The notes: generated from the sequence alone by a model not told the origin. Positions 1 to 9,381 are shown, counted from the first letter of the stretch. The stretch is 40,133 bases of DNA from Rubrivivax sp. (GCA_016789865.1 JAEUPC010000028.1:1-40133); one strand, 5' to 3'. Made by a program: numbers and translations.

Positions 1-1888
<1,888 letters not shown>

Positions 1889-1914
1889 GCCCGGCGCGCG
1901 CGACGCGAGGCGAG

Positions 1915-1928
1915 GTGAACCAGTTCAA
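1915..1928. promoter_or_regulatory. Second copy of the GAACCAGTTCAA inverted repeat
   Basis: GTGAACCAGTTCAA repeats 13 bases of the site at 1847-1860 and lies 40 bases, centre to centre, beyond the central FNR/DNR box. The in-frame GTG at 1915 that could start the TonB receptor is inside this repeat, which argues that the real start is downstream at 1966. Confidence 0.4.
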
Positions 1929-1965
1929 GGCCCGCCTGCGTGCGCCGCCACGATGCTCGCCCCCC

Positions 1966-4104
1966 ATGCATGCACGCCCACGCCTTCTCGCCGCCGCAGC
2001 CGCGGCTGCATCGGCCGCGCTGGCCGCTGGGGCGCCGGCGCAGACCGCCGACCCCAACCTCTCCACCGAGCGGCCCACCGCGCCGGGCCCTGTCGAGGCG
2101 CAGCGCATCGTGGTGACCACCACGCGCCACGCGATGCTGGCCACCGAAGCCCCGGGCACGCTGTCCATCGTCACGCGCCGGGATATCGAGGCGCGCGGCG
2201 CCGAAAACGTGCTCTCGGCGGTGCGCGGCGAGACCGGCCTGACCCTGCACGGCCGGGCGATCGGCGGGCGCCAGGTGCTCAGCCTGCGCGGGCTGGACAG
2301 CAAGCACACGCTGTTTCTGGTCGATGGCCGGCGCATCGGCGCGACCGACGGCGTGATCGGCCACTCGGACTTCGAGGTCGACTGGGTCGGCATGGACGAC
2401 ATCGAGCGCATCGAGATCGTGCGCGGCCCGCTGTCGGTGCTGTACGGGTCCGAAGCCCTGGGCGGCGTGGTCAACGTCATCACGCGCCAGCCGGGCGACC
2501 GCTGGGGCCTGAGTGCCACGGCAACCGGCAGCCGGGCCGAAGGCGCGCGCGGCGGCGACGGGCACGCGGTGTCGCTGCACGCCGACGGCCCGCTCGACGC
2601 GGCACTCGGGCTGGGCCTGCGCGCCGGCGCCGCCGAGCGGCGCAGCGCCGCCATTGCGTCGGCCACCGACCCGCGCATCTCCGAGCTGGAGGGGCGTGAC
2701 AAGCGCGACGGCTGGCTCGGGCTCGTGTGGCAGCCGCAGCCCGAGCACCGCGTCGAGGCCGAACACCGCGAAGGGAGCGAGCGCCGTTGGGCCGATGCGC
2801 GCGAGCGCGGGGGCGCGCGCCGCTACCACGTCACCGAGAACCTCATCGACCGCACGCTGAGCTCGATCGGCTGGGAGGCGCAGTGGCGCTCGCTGCCCGC
2901 GCTCGCTTGGCCTTCGCAGCCCATGAGCGCGCCGGGCCGTTCCCAAGCGCCCACGCCGGAGCGCATCGATCGCGAAGGACCTCCAGCGGACGCGCCGGGC
3001 CGTTCCCAAGCGCTCACGCCGCAGGGCTTCAGGCGCGAAGGTGCGCCAGTGAGCACGCAGCTGCGCGCGTACCGCAGCGTGATCGACGTGGTCAACGTGC
3101 GTACCGCCGGGGTGGCGGTCAATCCGCCGCAGCGCCTGGACGACCGCGTGCTGGAAGGCCAGGCGCGGGCCAGCTTCGGTGCGCAGGCCGTCACCGCCGG
3201 GTTCGAGGCGCACAACGAGGCGCTGCACGACCCCGGCTTGCCCGGCGGCCGCTCGATCGCGCAGCACCGCGCGCTGTACCTCCAGGACGAGGCCGCGCTC
3301 GACGAGGCGCTGCGCCTGACGCTCGGGCTGCGCCACGACCGCCACCAGCTGTTCGGCCAGGAGACGAGCCCGCGGGCCTACCTGGTGTGGCGCGCCGGTG
3401 GTGGCCTCATCGTCAAGGGCGGCGTGAGCCACGGCTTCAAGGCACCGAACCTGAAGCAGATCGTGCCCGGCGGCCGCAGCGAAGGCCCCAACATCTTCCT
3501 CGGCAACCCGGCGCTGCGACCCGAGACGAGCGACGGCGCCGAGCTGGCGCTCGGCTGGCAGCAAGCCGGCCGCGAGGTGCAGCTGGCGGCGTTCGAGCAG
3601 CGCGTCGACGACCTCATCGAGGTGCGGCTGGTCACCCCGGGCACGGTGCCGGGCACCGGCACGTACACCTACGAGAACCTGTCCCGCGCGAAGCTGCGCG
3701 GCCTCGAGGCGTCGCTGTCCGAGCGGCTGCCCGCCGGGTTCGCGGCGCTGGTGAGCTACACCTACCTCGACGCCAGCACGGGCGCCGGCGTGCGCCTGGA
3801 GCGCCGGCCGCGGCACAGCGCCGGTGCGCGCCTGGACTGGCAGCAGGGGCCGTGGCGCGCCGGGCTGCGCATCGAGTACAGCGCCGACCAGCGCCTGCCC
3901 GCGGCGACCGCCGGCGCGCCCGCGGTGGCGGCACCGGACCTGACGCTGCTGTACGCGCACGCCGGCTGGCAGCTGAGCCGCGAAGTCGAGCTGATGCTCG
4001 GCGTGGACAACCTCGGCAACGTGCGGCTGGCCGAGAAGTCGGCGCTCTTCCAGCAGGCCGAGCCACCACGCACGTGGCGCCTGACGTTGCGCGGGCGGTG
4101 GTGA
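1966..4104 (+). CDS. TonB-dependent outer-membrane receptor
   Basis: Energy-dependent outer-membrane receptor of the FepA/CirA siderophore or metal-chelate type; the substrate cannot be read from sequence. ATG 1966 gives 712 residues with an immediate signal peptide (MHARPRLLAAAAAA..., cleavage near APAQ). An in-frame GTG at 1915 would add 17 residues that spoil the signal and lie in an operator repeat. A TonB-box-like IVVTTTRHA is followed by a plug domain (VLSLRGLD, LVDGRRIG, IERIEIVRGPLSVLYGSEALGGVVNVIT), then a beta-barrel that ends in LRGRW with the usual terminal aromatic residue. Residues about 322-363 are a duplicated 21-residue insertion (see 2928-3053). It diverges from nirS, so its ligand may relate to anaerobic metal or heme supply; that is inference. 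Confidence 0.88.
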   Translation: MHARPRLLAAAAAAASAALAAGAPAQTADPNLSTERPTAPGPVEAQRIVVTTTRHAMLATEAPGTLSIVTRRDIEARGAENVLSAVRGETGLTLHGRAIGGRQVLSLRGLDSKHTLFLVDGRRIGATDGVIGHSDFEVDWVGMDDIERIEIVRGPLSVLYGSEALGGVVNVITRQPGDRWGLSATATGSRAEGARGGDGHAVSLHADGPLDAALGLGLRAGAAERRSAAIASATDPRISELEGRDKRDGWLGLVWQPQPEHRVEAEHREGSERRWADARERGGARRYHVTENLIDRTLSSIGWEAQWRSLPALAWPSQPMSAPGRSQAPTPERIDREGPPADAPGRSQALTPQGFRREGAPVSTQLRAYRSVIDVVNVRTAGVAVNPPQRLDDRVLEGQARASFGAQAVTAGFEAHNEALHDPGLPGGRSIAQHRALYLQDEAALDEALRLTLGLRHDRHQLFGQETSPRAYLVWRAGGGLIVKGGVSHGFKAPNLKQIVPGGRSEGPNIFLGNPALRPETSDGAELALGWQQAGREVQLAAFEQRVDDLIEVRLVTPGTVPGTGTYTYENLSRAKLRGLEASLSERLPAGFAALVSYTYLDASTGAGVRLERRPRHSAGARLDWQQGPWRAGLRIEYSADQRLPAATAGAPAVAAPDLTLLYAHAGWQLSREVELMLGVDNLGNVRLAEKSALFQQAEPPRTWRLTLRGRW
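2928..3053 (+). repeat. 63-bp tandem duplication inside the TonB receptor gene
   Basis: Two in-frame 63-base units, 2928-2990 and 2991-3053, share an identical 23-base start (CGCGCCGGGCCGTTCCCAAG and the next three bases) and similar 3' parts. They encode APGRSQAPTPERIDREGPP and APGRSQALTPQGFRREGAP. The composition is unlike a beta-strand, so the insertion most likely sits in an extracellular loop of the barrel. Confidence 0.85.
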
Positions 4105-4129
4105 GCGGGCAGCATGCCGGCCCGCGCCG

Positions 4130-4537
4130 ATGAGCCTGATCGCCACCCACTACCTGCTGCTCAAGCACACGCACATCGCGCTGGCGGCGCTGAGCGTGTC
4201 GCTGTTTGCCGCCCGCGTGCTGGGGGTGCTCGTCGGCGCACGCTGGCCGCACCGGCGGGTGCTGCGCGTGGCCAGCGTCGCCATCGACACGCTGCTCGTC
4301 GCCGCCGGCGGCACGCTGTGGTGGCTGCTGGCGCTCGATGCGCAACGCGACCGCTGGCTGCTGATCAAGCTCGTGCTGGTGGTGGCCTACATCGGCGCGG
4401 GGTCGGTGGCCATGAAGCGCGCGCGCACGCGCGCGGGCAAGGCGGCGGCGTTCGGCGTCGCGCTGCTGCTGGTCGGTGGGGTGTTGGCGCTGGCGCTCAC
4501 GCGCGATGCCGGCGTGCTGCTGCGCTGGGCGGGCTGA
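4130..4537 (+). CDS. SirB-family integral membrane protein
   Basis: Small inner-membrane protein of 135 residues, the usual SirB family length, with four hydrophobic segments at about residues 11-33, 45-66, 77-97 and 105-126. Family-like features are the LKHTHIALAALSVSLFAAR start, the RVASVAIDTLLVAAGGTLWW segment and the LIKLVLVVAYIGAGSVAMKR segment. SirB proteins have no firm biochemical role; some are linked to invasion-gene expression. It begins 25 bases after the TonB receptor and has no strong ribosome site, so it is probably translated from the same message. Confidence 0.75.
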   Translation: MSLIATHYLLLKHTHIALAALSVSLFAARVLGVLVGARWPHRRVLRVASVAIDTLLVAAGGTLWWLLALDAQRDRWLLIKLVLVVAYIGAGSVAMKRARTRAGKAAAFGVALLLVGGVLALALTRDAGVLLRWAG

Positions 4538-4573
4538 GCCCGGTCCTTCGTGGCAGAACCTGCCAGGGCGAAC

Positions 4574-4616
4574 TTGGCGCAAGTCAAGGAGGGGCACGCC
4601 ATGGCGACGTTAGCGT
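4574..4616 (+). promoter_or_regulatory. FNR/DNR-like box and -10 element before the first nnrS gene
   Basis: TTGGC-GCAA-GTCAA at 4574-4587 matches the FNR consensus at 7 of 10 positions. With its centre at -41.5, transcription would begin near 4622. TAGCGT at 4611-4616 lies close to the expected -10 position. The same layout is seen before the DUF2249 gene (TAGCCT at 6579-6584). Confidence 0.5.
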
Positions 4617-4625
4617 CGGCCCCTC

Positions 4626-5960
4626 ATGGACAAGCGTGGTGTGATCACCCTCGGACCGGCGGATGCGGCAGCGGTGCGGCGGATGAGCGGACCCGGCGAC
4701 TCGCCTGCCGCGAGTGACAACCCACCCTGGCGCGCCGCCCGGCTGCTGCAGGCGCCGCACCGGCTGGCGTTCTTCGCCGGCGCCGTGCTGATGGCCTTCA
4801 GCGCGCTGTGGTGGGCGGCCGCCTTGCTGGCCAGGCAGATGGCCGTCGCGTGGGCCTGGGCGGTGCCGCCCGCCGCAGCGCACGGGCTGGTGATGGCGCT
4901 GGCCTTCATGCCGATGTTCATGCTCGGCTTCCTGTTCACGGCCGGGCCGCGCTGGCTCGGCCAGCCCGAACAGCCGGCCCGCCGGCTGCTGGCCCCCGTG
5001 GCGATGATGTGCGCCGGGTGGAGCGTGGCGCTGCCGGGCTTTCACTGGCATGCCGGCTGGGCCGCGGCAGGCCTGGCCGGCGTGACGCTCGGCTGGCTGC
5101 TGGCGCTCGCGCGCTTCACGCACCTGGTGCGCACGAGCCGCGTGCCCGACCGCGCGCATGCGCGCCGCATCGTGGTGGCCGCGGGCCTGGGGGGCGTGGC
5201 AATGACCGCGGCCACCTTCGGGCTCGTGCTGGACGGGCCGGGCCTCGTTCGCGCCGCGGCGCACGGTGCGCTGTGGGCCTTCGTCGCGCCGGTGTTCGCG
5301 ATCGTCGCGCACCGCATGATCCCGTTCTTCACCGCCAGCGTGCTGCCGACGGTGACGGCGTGGCGGCCGTCCTGGCTGCTGGACGTGATGCTGGCAACGC
5401 TGTGGTTCACGGCCCTGGTCGAAGTGGCACAGGCACTGTGGTGGCCGCTGCCCGCCGCCGTGCACGGGCTGGCGGCCGCGGTGCAGGCGCCGGCCGCGGT
5501 GCTGCTGCTGTGGCTGGCGCTGCGCTGGGGTCTGGTGCAAAGCCTGCGCATCCGCCTGCTGGCCATGCTGCACGGGGGCTTCCTGTGGCTGGGGGTGGCC
5601 ATCGCGCTGGCCGCGGCTTCGCACCTGCGCGCCGCGCTGCTCGGCGAGGGCGCCGCGCTCGGCCTGGCCCCGCTGCACGCGCTGACCATGGGCTATCTGG
5701 GTGCAACGCTGTTCGCGATGGTCACGCGCGTGGTGGCCGGTCACAGCGGCCGGCCGCTGGTCGCCGACAACATCGCGTGGGCCCTCTACTGGGGGCTGCA
5801 GCTGGCGGTGCTGCTGCGCCTGGTGGCCGCGCTCGGGCCGCAGCTGCCGGCCGGCGTGCTGGCGGCCGCCGCGCTTGCCTGGGCCGCCGCCTGCGCCGGA
5901 TGGGCGGCGCGCTACGGTCGCTGGCTGGGCCGCCCGCGGGCCGACGGGCGGCCGGGCTGA
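4626..5960 (+). CDS. nnrS: NnrS family heme-copper membrane protein (paralogue 1)
   Basis: Polytopic inner-membrane protein of 444 residues with about 12 hydrophobic segments. NnrS proteins are heme- and copper-containing and protect denitrifying cells from nitric oxide and nitrosative stress. Family signatures are AAHGLVMALAFMPMFMLGFLFTAGPRW (about residues 83-109, normally HAHEM...GFLLTA in close homologues), the IVAHRMIPFFTAS loop, and HALTMGYLGATLFAMVTRVVAGHSGRP near residue 353. The start is uncertain. ATG 4626 would lie only 3-4 bases after the predicted transcription start; ATG 4683 would shorten the product by 19 residues and leave a normal leader. The FNR/DNR-like box upstream suggests induction under low oxygen or NO. 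Confidence 0.85.
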   Translation: MDKRGVITLGPADAAAVRRMSGPGDSPAASDNPPWRAARLLQAPHRLAFFAGAVLMAFSALWWAAALLARQMAVAWAWAVPPAAAHGLVMALAFMPMFMLGFLFTAGPRWLGQPEQPARRLLAPVAMMCAGWSVALPGFHWHAGWAAAGLAGVTLGWLLALARFTHLVRTSRVPDRAHARRIVVAAGLGGVAMTAATFGLVLDGPGLVRAAAHGALWAFVAPVFAIVAHRMIPFFTASVLPTVTAWRPSWLLDVMLATLWFTALVEVAQALWWPLPAAVHGLAAAVQAPAAVLLLWLALRWGLVQSLRIRLLAMLHGGFLWLGVAIALAAASHLRAALLGEGAALGLAPLHALTMGYLGATLFAMVTRVVAGHSGRPLVADNIAWALYWGLQLAVLLRLVAALGPQLPAGVLAAAALAWAAACAGWAARYGRWLGRPRADGRPG

Positions 5961-6032
5961 AACACCGCAAGCGCCGCAATCACCCTGCGCCGCATGCCAT
6001 TCGTCCAACCACCGTCGACAAGGAGACCGCCC

Positions 6033-6461
6033 ATGCCCTACCGACGCATCCTGGTGCCCGTGGACGGCAGCGAGCTGACGCCGCGCGCCATCGAGGCCAG
6101 CGTTGCGCTCGCGCAGCAGCTGCGGGCCACGATCGTCGGCTTCATCGCCGGGCCGCCGGCCCAGGCCGCCGCGGCGGGCAGCCCGGGTCTCGACGAGGAC
6201 GAGCGCCTCACCGCCTCGCAGGCTCAGCCGGTGCTCGCCCGTTTCGGCGCCGCGGCACAGGCCGCCGGCGTGCCGTTCGAAGGCGCCATCGACCCGCTGC
6301 CGCATGTGCACCGGGCGATCATCGCCGCGGCCGAGTCGCACGCTTGCGACCTGATCGTGATGGTCACGCATGGCCGCGGGGCGTTCGGCGAGTTCCTGTT
6401 CGGCTCGCAGACCAAGGCGGTGCTGGCGGGCAGCCGGCTGCCGCTGCTCATCCTGCATTGA
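6033..6461 (+). CDS. Universal stress protein, UspA family
   Basis: Single-domain 142-residue Usp protein. The start at 6033 is set by AAGGAG seven bases upstream; an in-frame ATG at 5994 lacks a ribosome site. It opens with the typical MPYRRILVPVDGSE strand and ends with the conserved LPLLILH strand. The nucleotide-binding loop HGRGAFGEFLFGS keeps the G-x9-GS part, but the first glycine of the G-x2-G motif is replaced by Val, so ATP binding is plausible but not certain. Usp proteins are often induced under anaerobic and respiratory stress. It sits 72 bases after nnrS and may share its message. Confidence 0.88.
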   Translation: MPYRRILVPVDGSELTPRAIEASVALAQQLRATIVGFIAGPPAQAAAAGSPGLDEDERLTASQAQPVLARFGAAAQAAGVPFEGAIDPLPHVHRAIIAAAESHACDLIVMVTHGRGAFGEFLFGSQTKAVLAGSRLPLLILH

Positions 6462-6542
6462 GCCCGCGAGAAGAGCGCGGCGGCGCGCTGTGCGGTGATG
6501 CACGGCTGGCCTTCGCGCCGGGCATCCGGGGCCCGCATTTGT

Positions 6543-6584
6543 TTGAAGCGCGTCAAGGTCGGGCCGGCCGACCGGCCCTAGCCT
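6543..6584 (+). promoter_or_regulatory. FNR/DNR box and -10 element before the DUF2249 gene
   Basis: TTGAA-GCGC-GTCAA at 6543-6556 matches the FNR/DNR consensus at 8 of 10 positions. Its centre predicts transcription from about 6591. TAGCCT at 6579-6584 is then exactly at -12 to -7. The start codon at 6620 follows a leader of about 29 bases with a ribosome site. Confidence 0.6.
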
Positions 6585-6619
6585 GCAGGCTCATCGCTGT
6601 CACTCAGGGAGAGCCGATC

Positions 6620-6913
6620 GTGACCATCGCCGCCGAGCTCATCGACGTCCGCATCGTGCCGCCGCCGCGGCGGCACCCGCTGATCTTCGGCACCTTCGAC
6701 ACGCTGGAGCTCGGGGAGGGCTTCGAGATCGTCAACGACCATGACCCGGCGCCGCTGCGCGCGCACTTCGAACGCACGCGTCCCGGGCAGTACGTGTGGC
6801 GCTACCTGGAGACCGGCCCGCTGCGCTGGCATGTGCGCATCGACCGCGTGGCCAGCGGGCCGGTCGTCGGCTCGCCGGGCGAGTGCCACGCCTGCAGTTG
6901 CCACGGCGCCTGA
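6620..6913 (+). CDS. DUF2249 domain protein
   Basis: Small cytoplasmic protein of 97 residues beginning with GTG at 6620, preceded by the ribosome site AGGGAGAG. The DUF2249 core is clear: IDVR, then PPRRHPLIFGTFDTLELGEGFEIVNDHDP, then HFERTRPGQYVWRYLETGPLRWHVRI. The function is not established, but DUF2249 genes recur beside denitrification and NO-response genes, as here. The C-terminus carries a short cysteine/histidine cluster (ECHACSCHGA), a possible metal or heme site. It has its own FNR/DNR-type promoter and converges with the Rrf2 gene. Confidence 0.85.
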   Translation: MTIAAELIDVRIVPPPRRHPLIFGTFDTLELGEGFEIVNDHDPAPLRAHFERTRPGQYVWRYLETGPLRWHVRIDRVASGPVVGSPGECHACSCHGA

Positions 6914-6951
6914 GGCGCCCGGTCCCGCCTGCCTCCACCCTTGCGAGCTGG

Positions 6952-7458
6952 CTAGCTGCGGCCCTGGGCGCGCACCATCTTGAGCATCGTGTCGACGGTG
7001 ATCGAGCCGAAGGTCGCGATCGCCGTCTGATCGATCTCCTCCAGCACCTGGCCGAGTGCACGATCGACCGCGCTGGCGCTGCCGTTCGGGCTGCCGTTCG
7101 TGCCCTCGTTCGTGCCGTCGTTCGTGCCGTCGTTCGTGCCGTCGTTCGTGCCCTCGTTCGTGCCACCGCCCGCGGCCGCCAGCCCGTTGCTGCCTTCCGC
7201 ACCCAGTGACTCGAACAGCCGGATCACGTCCAGCAGCGTGAGGCGCTTCGGGTTGGCCACGAAGCGGTAGCCGCCGCCCACGCCCCGCACCGACTCGACG
7301 ATGCCGGCGCGCACCAGTTCCGACAGCACCTTGGCCAGATGGTGGGCCGACTCGCCGAACTTGCCGGCCACCTCGCCGGCGGCCACGTGCTCGCCGGGGC
7401 GGGCAGCGAACTCCAGCACGCTGTACAGCGCCAGCTGGGTGTTCTTCTGCAGCTTCAT
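6952..7458 (-). CDS. Rrf2-family transcriptional regulator without cysteines
   Basis: 168-residue winged-helix regulator of the NsrR/IscR family. Residues 1-70 match the family closely: MKLQKNTQLALYSVLEFAA, a helix-turn-helix around residues 28-50 (VAGKFGESAHHLAKVLSELV) and the wing GIVESVRGVGGGYRFVANP. Where NsrR-type proteins carry three cluster-binding cysteines (about residues 90-106), this protein has a glycine-rich loop with six GTN(E/D/G) units at residues 98-122, and there is no cysteine anywhere. It therefore cannot bind an Fe-S cluster through family cysteines. Its ATG overlaps the stop of the upstream GNAT gene by four bases. Possible targets are the sites at 8021-8030 and 24706-24724 (inference). 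Confidence 0.88.
   Translation of the reverse strand: MKLQKNTQLALYSVLEFAARPGEHVAAGEVAGKFGESAHHLAKVLSELVRAGIVESVRGVGGGYRFVANPKRLTLLDVIRLFESLGAEGSNGLAAAGGGTNEGTNDGTNDGTNDGTNEGTNGSPNGSASAVDRALGQVLEEIDQTAIATFGSITVDTMLKMVRAQGRS
7083..7164. repeat. 12-bp tandem repeat in the Rrf2 gene
   Basis: About six copies of a 12-base unit (GTTCGTGCCGTC on the plus strand, with GTC/CTC variation in the last position) encode the GTND/GTNE units of the Rrf2 protein. The unit is a multiple of three, so copy-number change keeps the frame. The near-identical copies suggest recent slippage. Confidence 0.9.
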
Positions 7459-7955
7459 GGGCGGGCGCCGGCCGCCGGGCCGATGTCCAGCTCCAGCGGG
7501 ATCAGCCGGCCGGCGGTCAGACCCTGGCTGCGGAAGAACGACAGGATGAGCGTGTTGTCGCGCGCCAGCATCGTGCGCAGCTTGTCCACGCCCACGCGCT
7601 CGAAGCGCTCGCGCATCGCGGCCAGCAGCGCCGTGCCCACCCCGCGCTGGCGCACCCGCGGGTCGACGTCGATCGCGAACACCCAGCCGCAGGGCGGCGA
7701 GCCGAACTCCCAATCGCGCACCTCGCCGATGACGAAGCCGCACACCTGTTGCCGACTGACCGCCACCAGGAAGTGCCTGAGGCCCTGCCCGGCCACACCG
7801 TAGCGGCGGTAGACCCGCTGCCAGTAGTCGGCCTTGTGCAGCCCGGTCACGGTGGCGTCCAGCGCGATGACCTGCGGCAGGTCGGCAGCCTTCACGGGCC
7901 GCACCTGCAGGGCCGGCTCGGGCGCGGCCGCACCCGTGGCAACGCGCTTGGGCAT
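7455..7955 (-). CDS. GNAT-family N-acetyltransferase
   Basis: Predicted acetyl-CoA-dependent N-acetyltransferase of 166 residues; the substrate is unknown. ATG 7955 is preceded by GAGGG. An in-frame GTG at 7979 would add eight residues. The acetyl-CoA-binding motif A is VDPRVRQRGVGTALL, preceded by the beta-strand WVFAIDV; motif B ends with DNTLILSFFRSQGL. The N-terminal DLPQVIALDATVTGLHKADYWQRV resembles both GNAT domains of the protein at 25267-26343. It is translationally coupled to the downstream Rrf2 gene, so the two probably act together, for example with the regulator controlling the pair. Confidence 0.85.
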   Translation of the reverse strand: MPKRVATGAAAPEPALQVRPVKAADLPQVIALDATVTGLHKADYWQRVYRRYGVAGQGLRHFLVAVSRQQVCGFVIGEVRDWEFGSPPCGWVFAIDVDPRVRQRGVGTALLAAMRERFERVGVDKLRTMLARDNTLILSFFRSQGLTAGRLIPLELDIGPAAGARP

Positions 7956-7988
7956 CCGTGTTTTCCCTCGGTGGCTCACGGGGCGGGG

Positions 7989-8030
7989 ACGATCCAGATC
8001 AAGTCAAAACCTGCATTCCAGTACCAGAAT
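7989..8030 (+). promoter_or_regulatory. Possible FNR-type promoter of the liv-pad-hcr operon
   Basis: ACGAT-CCAG-ATCAA at 7989-8002 matches the FNR consensus at 8 of 10 positions, with a perfect right half. Placed at -41.5 it predicts transcription from about 8037, which puts CAGAAT (8025-8030) exactly at -12 to -7. The region diverges from the GNAT-Rrf2 genes. This fits anaerobic induction of aromatic catabolism, as known for the FNR homologue AadR in Rhodopseudomonas; the link here is inference. Confidence 0.4.
8015..8030. promoter_or_regulatory. Imperfect palindrome ATTCCAGTACCAGAAT
   Basis: Inverted repeat, 12 of 16 positions symmetric, overlapping the proposed -10 element of the livK promoter. 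On the minus strand it reads ATTCTGGTAC, which matches ATTCTGGTAT at 24706-24715 before the hemerythrin gene at nine of ten positions. It may be an operator of the adjacent Rrf2 regulator, but this is not proven. Confidence 0.35.
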
Positions 8031-8117
8031 GATCCTGAAGCGCATTCTAGCCACCCTGCCCCCTGTCCCCTTCGGCGTAGGGGGTTCACGGCCGCGCCTG
8101 CGGCAAGGAGATTCCCG

Positions 8118-9332
8118 ATGAGCATCCGTCGCCTGGCTCTGGGCGTGGCCCGACGCATCACCGCCCACATGACGGACCGCATGGCGCGCTGCGTCGGCGG
8201 CGGCGCCCTCGCCGCTGCGCTGCTGCCGTGGGCGGCTTTCGCGCCCGCCGCGCACGCCCAGGAACCCATCCGCGTCGGCACCTTCCTGTCCGTCACCGGC
8301 CCGGCGTCGTTCCTCGGCGACCCCGAGTTGAAGACGCTGGAGATGCAGGTCGAGGCGATCAACGCCGCCGGCGGCGTGCTCGGCCGCAAGCTGCAGCTGG
8401 TCAGCTACGACGACGCCGGCGACGCCGAGAAGGCGCGCACCTTCGCCAAGCGCTTGCTCGAGCAGGACAAGGTCGACGTCATCGTCGGCGGCTCGACCAC
8501 CGGCACGACGATGGCCGCGGTGCCGCTGGTGGAAGCGGCCGGGGTGCCGTTCATCTCGCTGGCCGGCGCCGTGGTGATCGTCGAGCCGGTGAAGAAGTGG
8601 GTCTTCAAGACCCCGCACACCGACCGCATGGCCTGCGACAAGATCTTCGTCGACATGAAGGCGCGCGGGCTGACGAAGGCCGCGCTCATCTCCGGCAGCG
8701 GCGGCTTCGACAAGAGCATGCGCGGCGAATGCCTGAAGGTGGCCGGCAACCACGGCGTGCAGATCGTCGCTGACGAGACCTACGGCGCGGCCGACACCGA
8801 CATGACCGCCCAGCTCACCAAGATCAAGGGCAGCGGCGCGCAGGCGGTGCTGAATGCCGGCTTCGGCCAGGGCCCGGCGATCGTCACGCGCAACCACAAG
8901 CAGGTGGGCGTGGCGCTGCCGCTGTACCAGTCGCACGGCGTGGCCTCCAAGGAGTACATCAAGCTCGCGGGCGACGCCGCCGAGGGCGTGCGGCTGCCCG
9001 CCGCGGCGCTGCTGGTGGCCGACCTGCTGGCCGCCGGTGACCCGCAAAAGCCCGTCGTCACCGCCTACCGCAACGCCTTCGAGGGCAAGTACAAGTCCGA
9101 GGTTTCCACCTTCGGCGGCCACGCACTGGACGGCCTGATGATCGCCGTGAACGCGATGAGGGCTGCCGGCAGCACCGACAAGACCAAGGTGCGTGAGGCG
9201 ATCGAGGCCACCAAGGGCTACGTCGGCACCGGCGGCGTGGTCAACATGTCGGCCACCGACCACATGGGCCTGGACCTGAGCGCGTTCCGCATGCTCGAGG
9301 TGAAGGGCGGCAACTGGTCGCTGGTCAAGTAG
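8118..9332 (+). CDS. ABC transporter substrate-binding protein, branched-chain/aromatic acid type (LivK-like)
   Basis: Periplasmic binding protein of 404 residues, first gene of an ABC uptake operon. AAGGAG lies seven bases before ATG 8118. A long signal peptide spans residues 1-47 (AHA-QEP cleavage); internal Met18 or Met22 could also be starts. The mature part is a type I periplasmic-binding domain (IRVGTFLSVTGPASFLGDPELK, LEMQVEAINAAGGVLGRKLQLVSYDD, VDVIVGGSTTG). Followed by complete LivHMGF subunits and then by arylacetate genes, it more likely binds phenylacetate, 4-hydroxybenzoate or similar aromatic acids than leucine. That specificity is inferred from context only. Confidence 0.9.
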   Translation: MSIRRLALGVARRITAHMTDRMARCVGGGALAAALLPWAAFAPAAHAQEPIRVGTFLSVTGPASFLGDPELKTLEMQVEAINAAGGVLGRKLQLVSYDDAGDAEKARTFAKRLLEQDKVDVIVGGSTTGTTMAAVPLVEAAGVPFISLAGAVVIVEPVKKWVFKTPHTDRMACDKIFVDMKARGLTKAALISGSGGFDKSMRGECLKVAGNHGVQIVADETYGAADTDMTAQLTKIKGSGAQAVLNAGFGQGPAIVTRNHKQVGVALPLYQSHGVASKEYIKLAGDAAEGVRLPAAALLVADLLAAGDPQKPVVTAYRNAFEGKYKSEVSTFGGHALDGLMIAVNAMRAAGSTDKTKVREAIEATKGYVGTGGVVNMSATDHMGLDLSAFRMLEVKGGNWSLVK

Positions 9333-9381
9333 CGCCGCGCCGAGGCTTCAGCGCAGCGGGCATGGGCGGCACGGGCTCACG

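Noticed and set aside
4114-4644. A 176-residue frame overlapping the SirB gene
   Set aside because: Composition is shadow-like; the 4130-4537 frame has clear membrane helices and family similarity.
7083-7164. Candidate CRISPR-like array
   Set aside because: The 12-bp units are directly adjacent without spacers and keep the reading frame of a recognisable Rrf2 gene.
8015-8030. NsrR binding site for the Rrf2 regulator
   Set aside because: The palindrome does not fit the known NsrR motif built on GATGCATTT/AAATGCATC; only a generic inverted repeat can be claimed.
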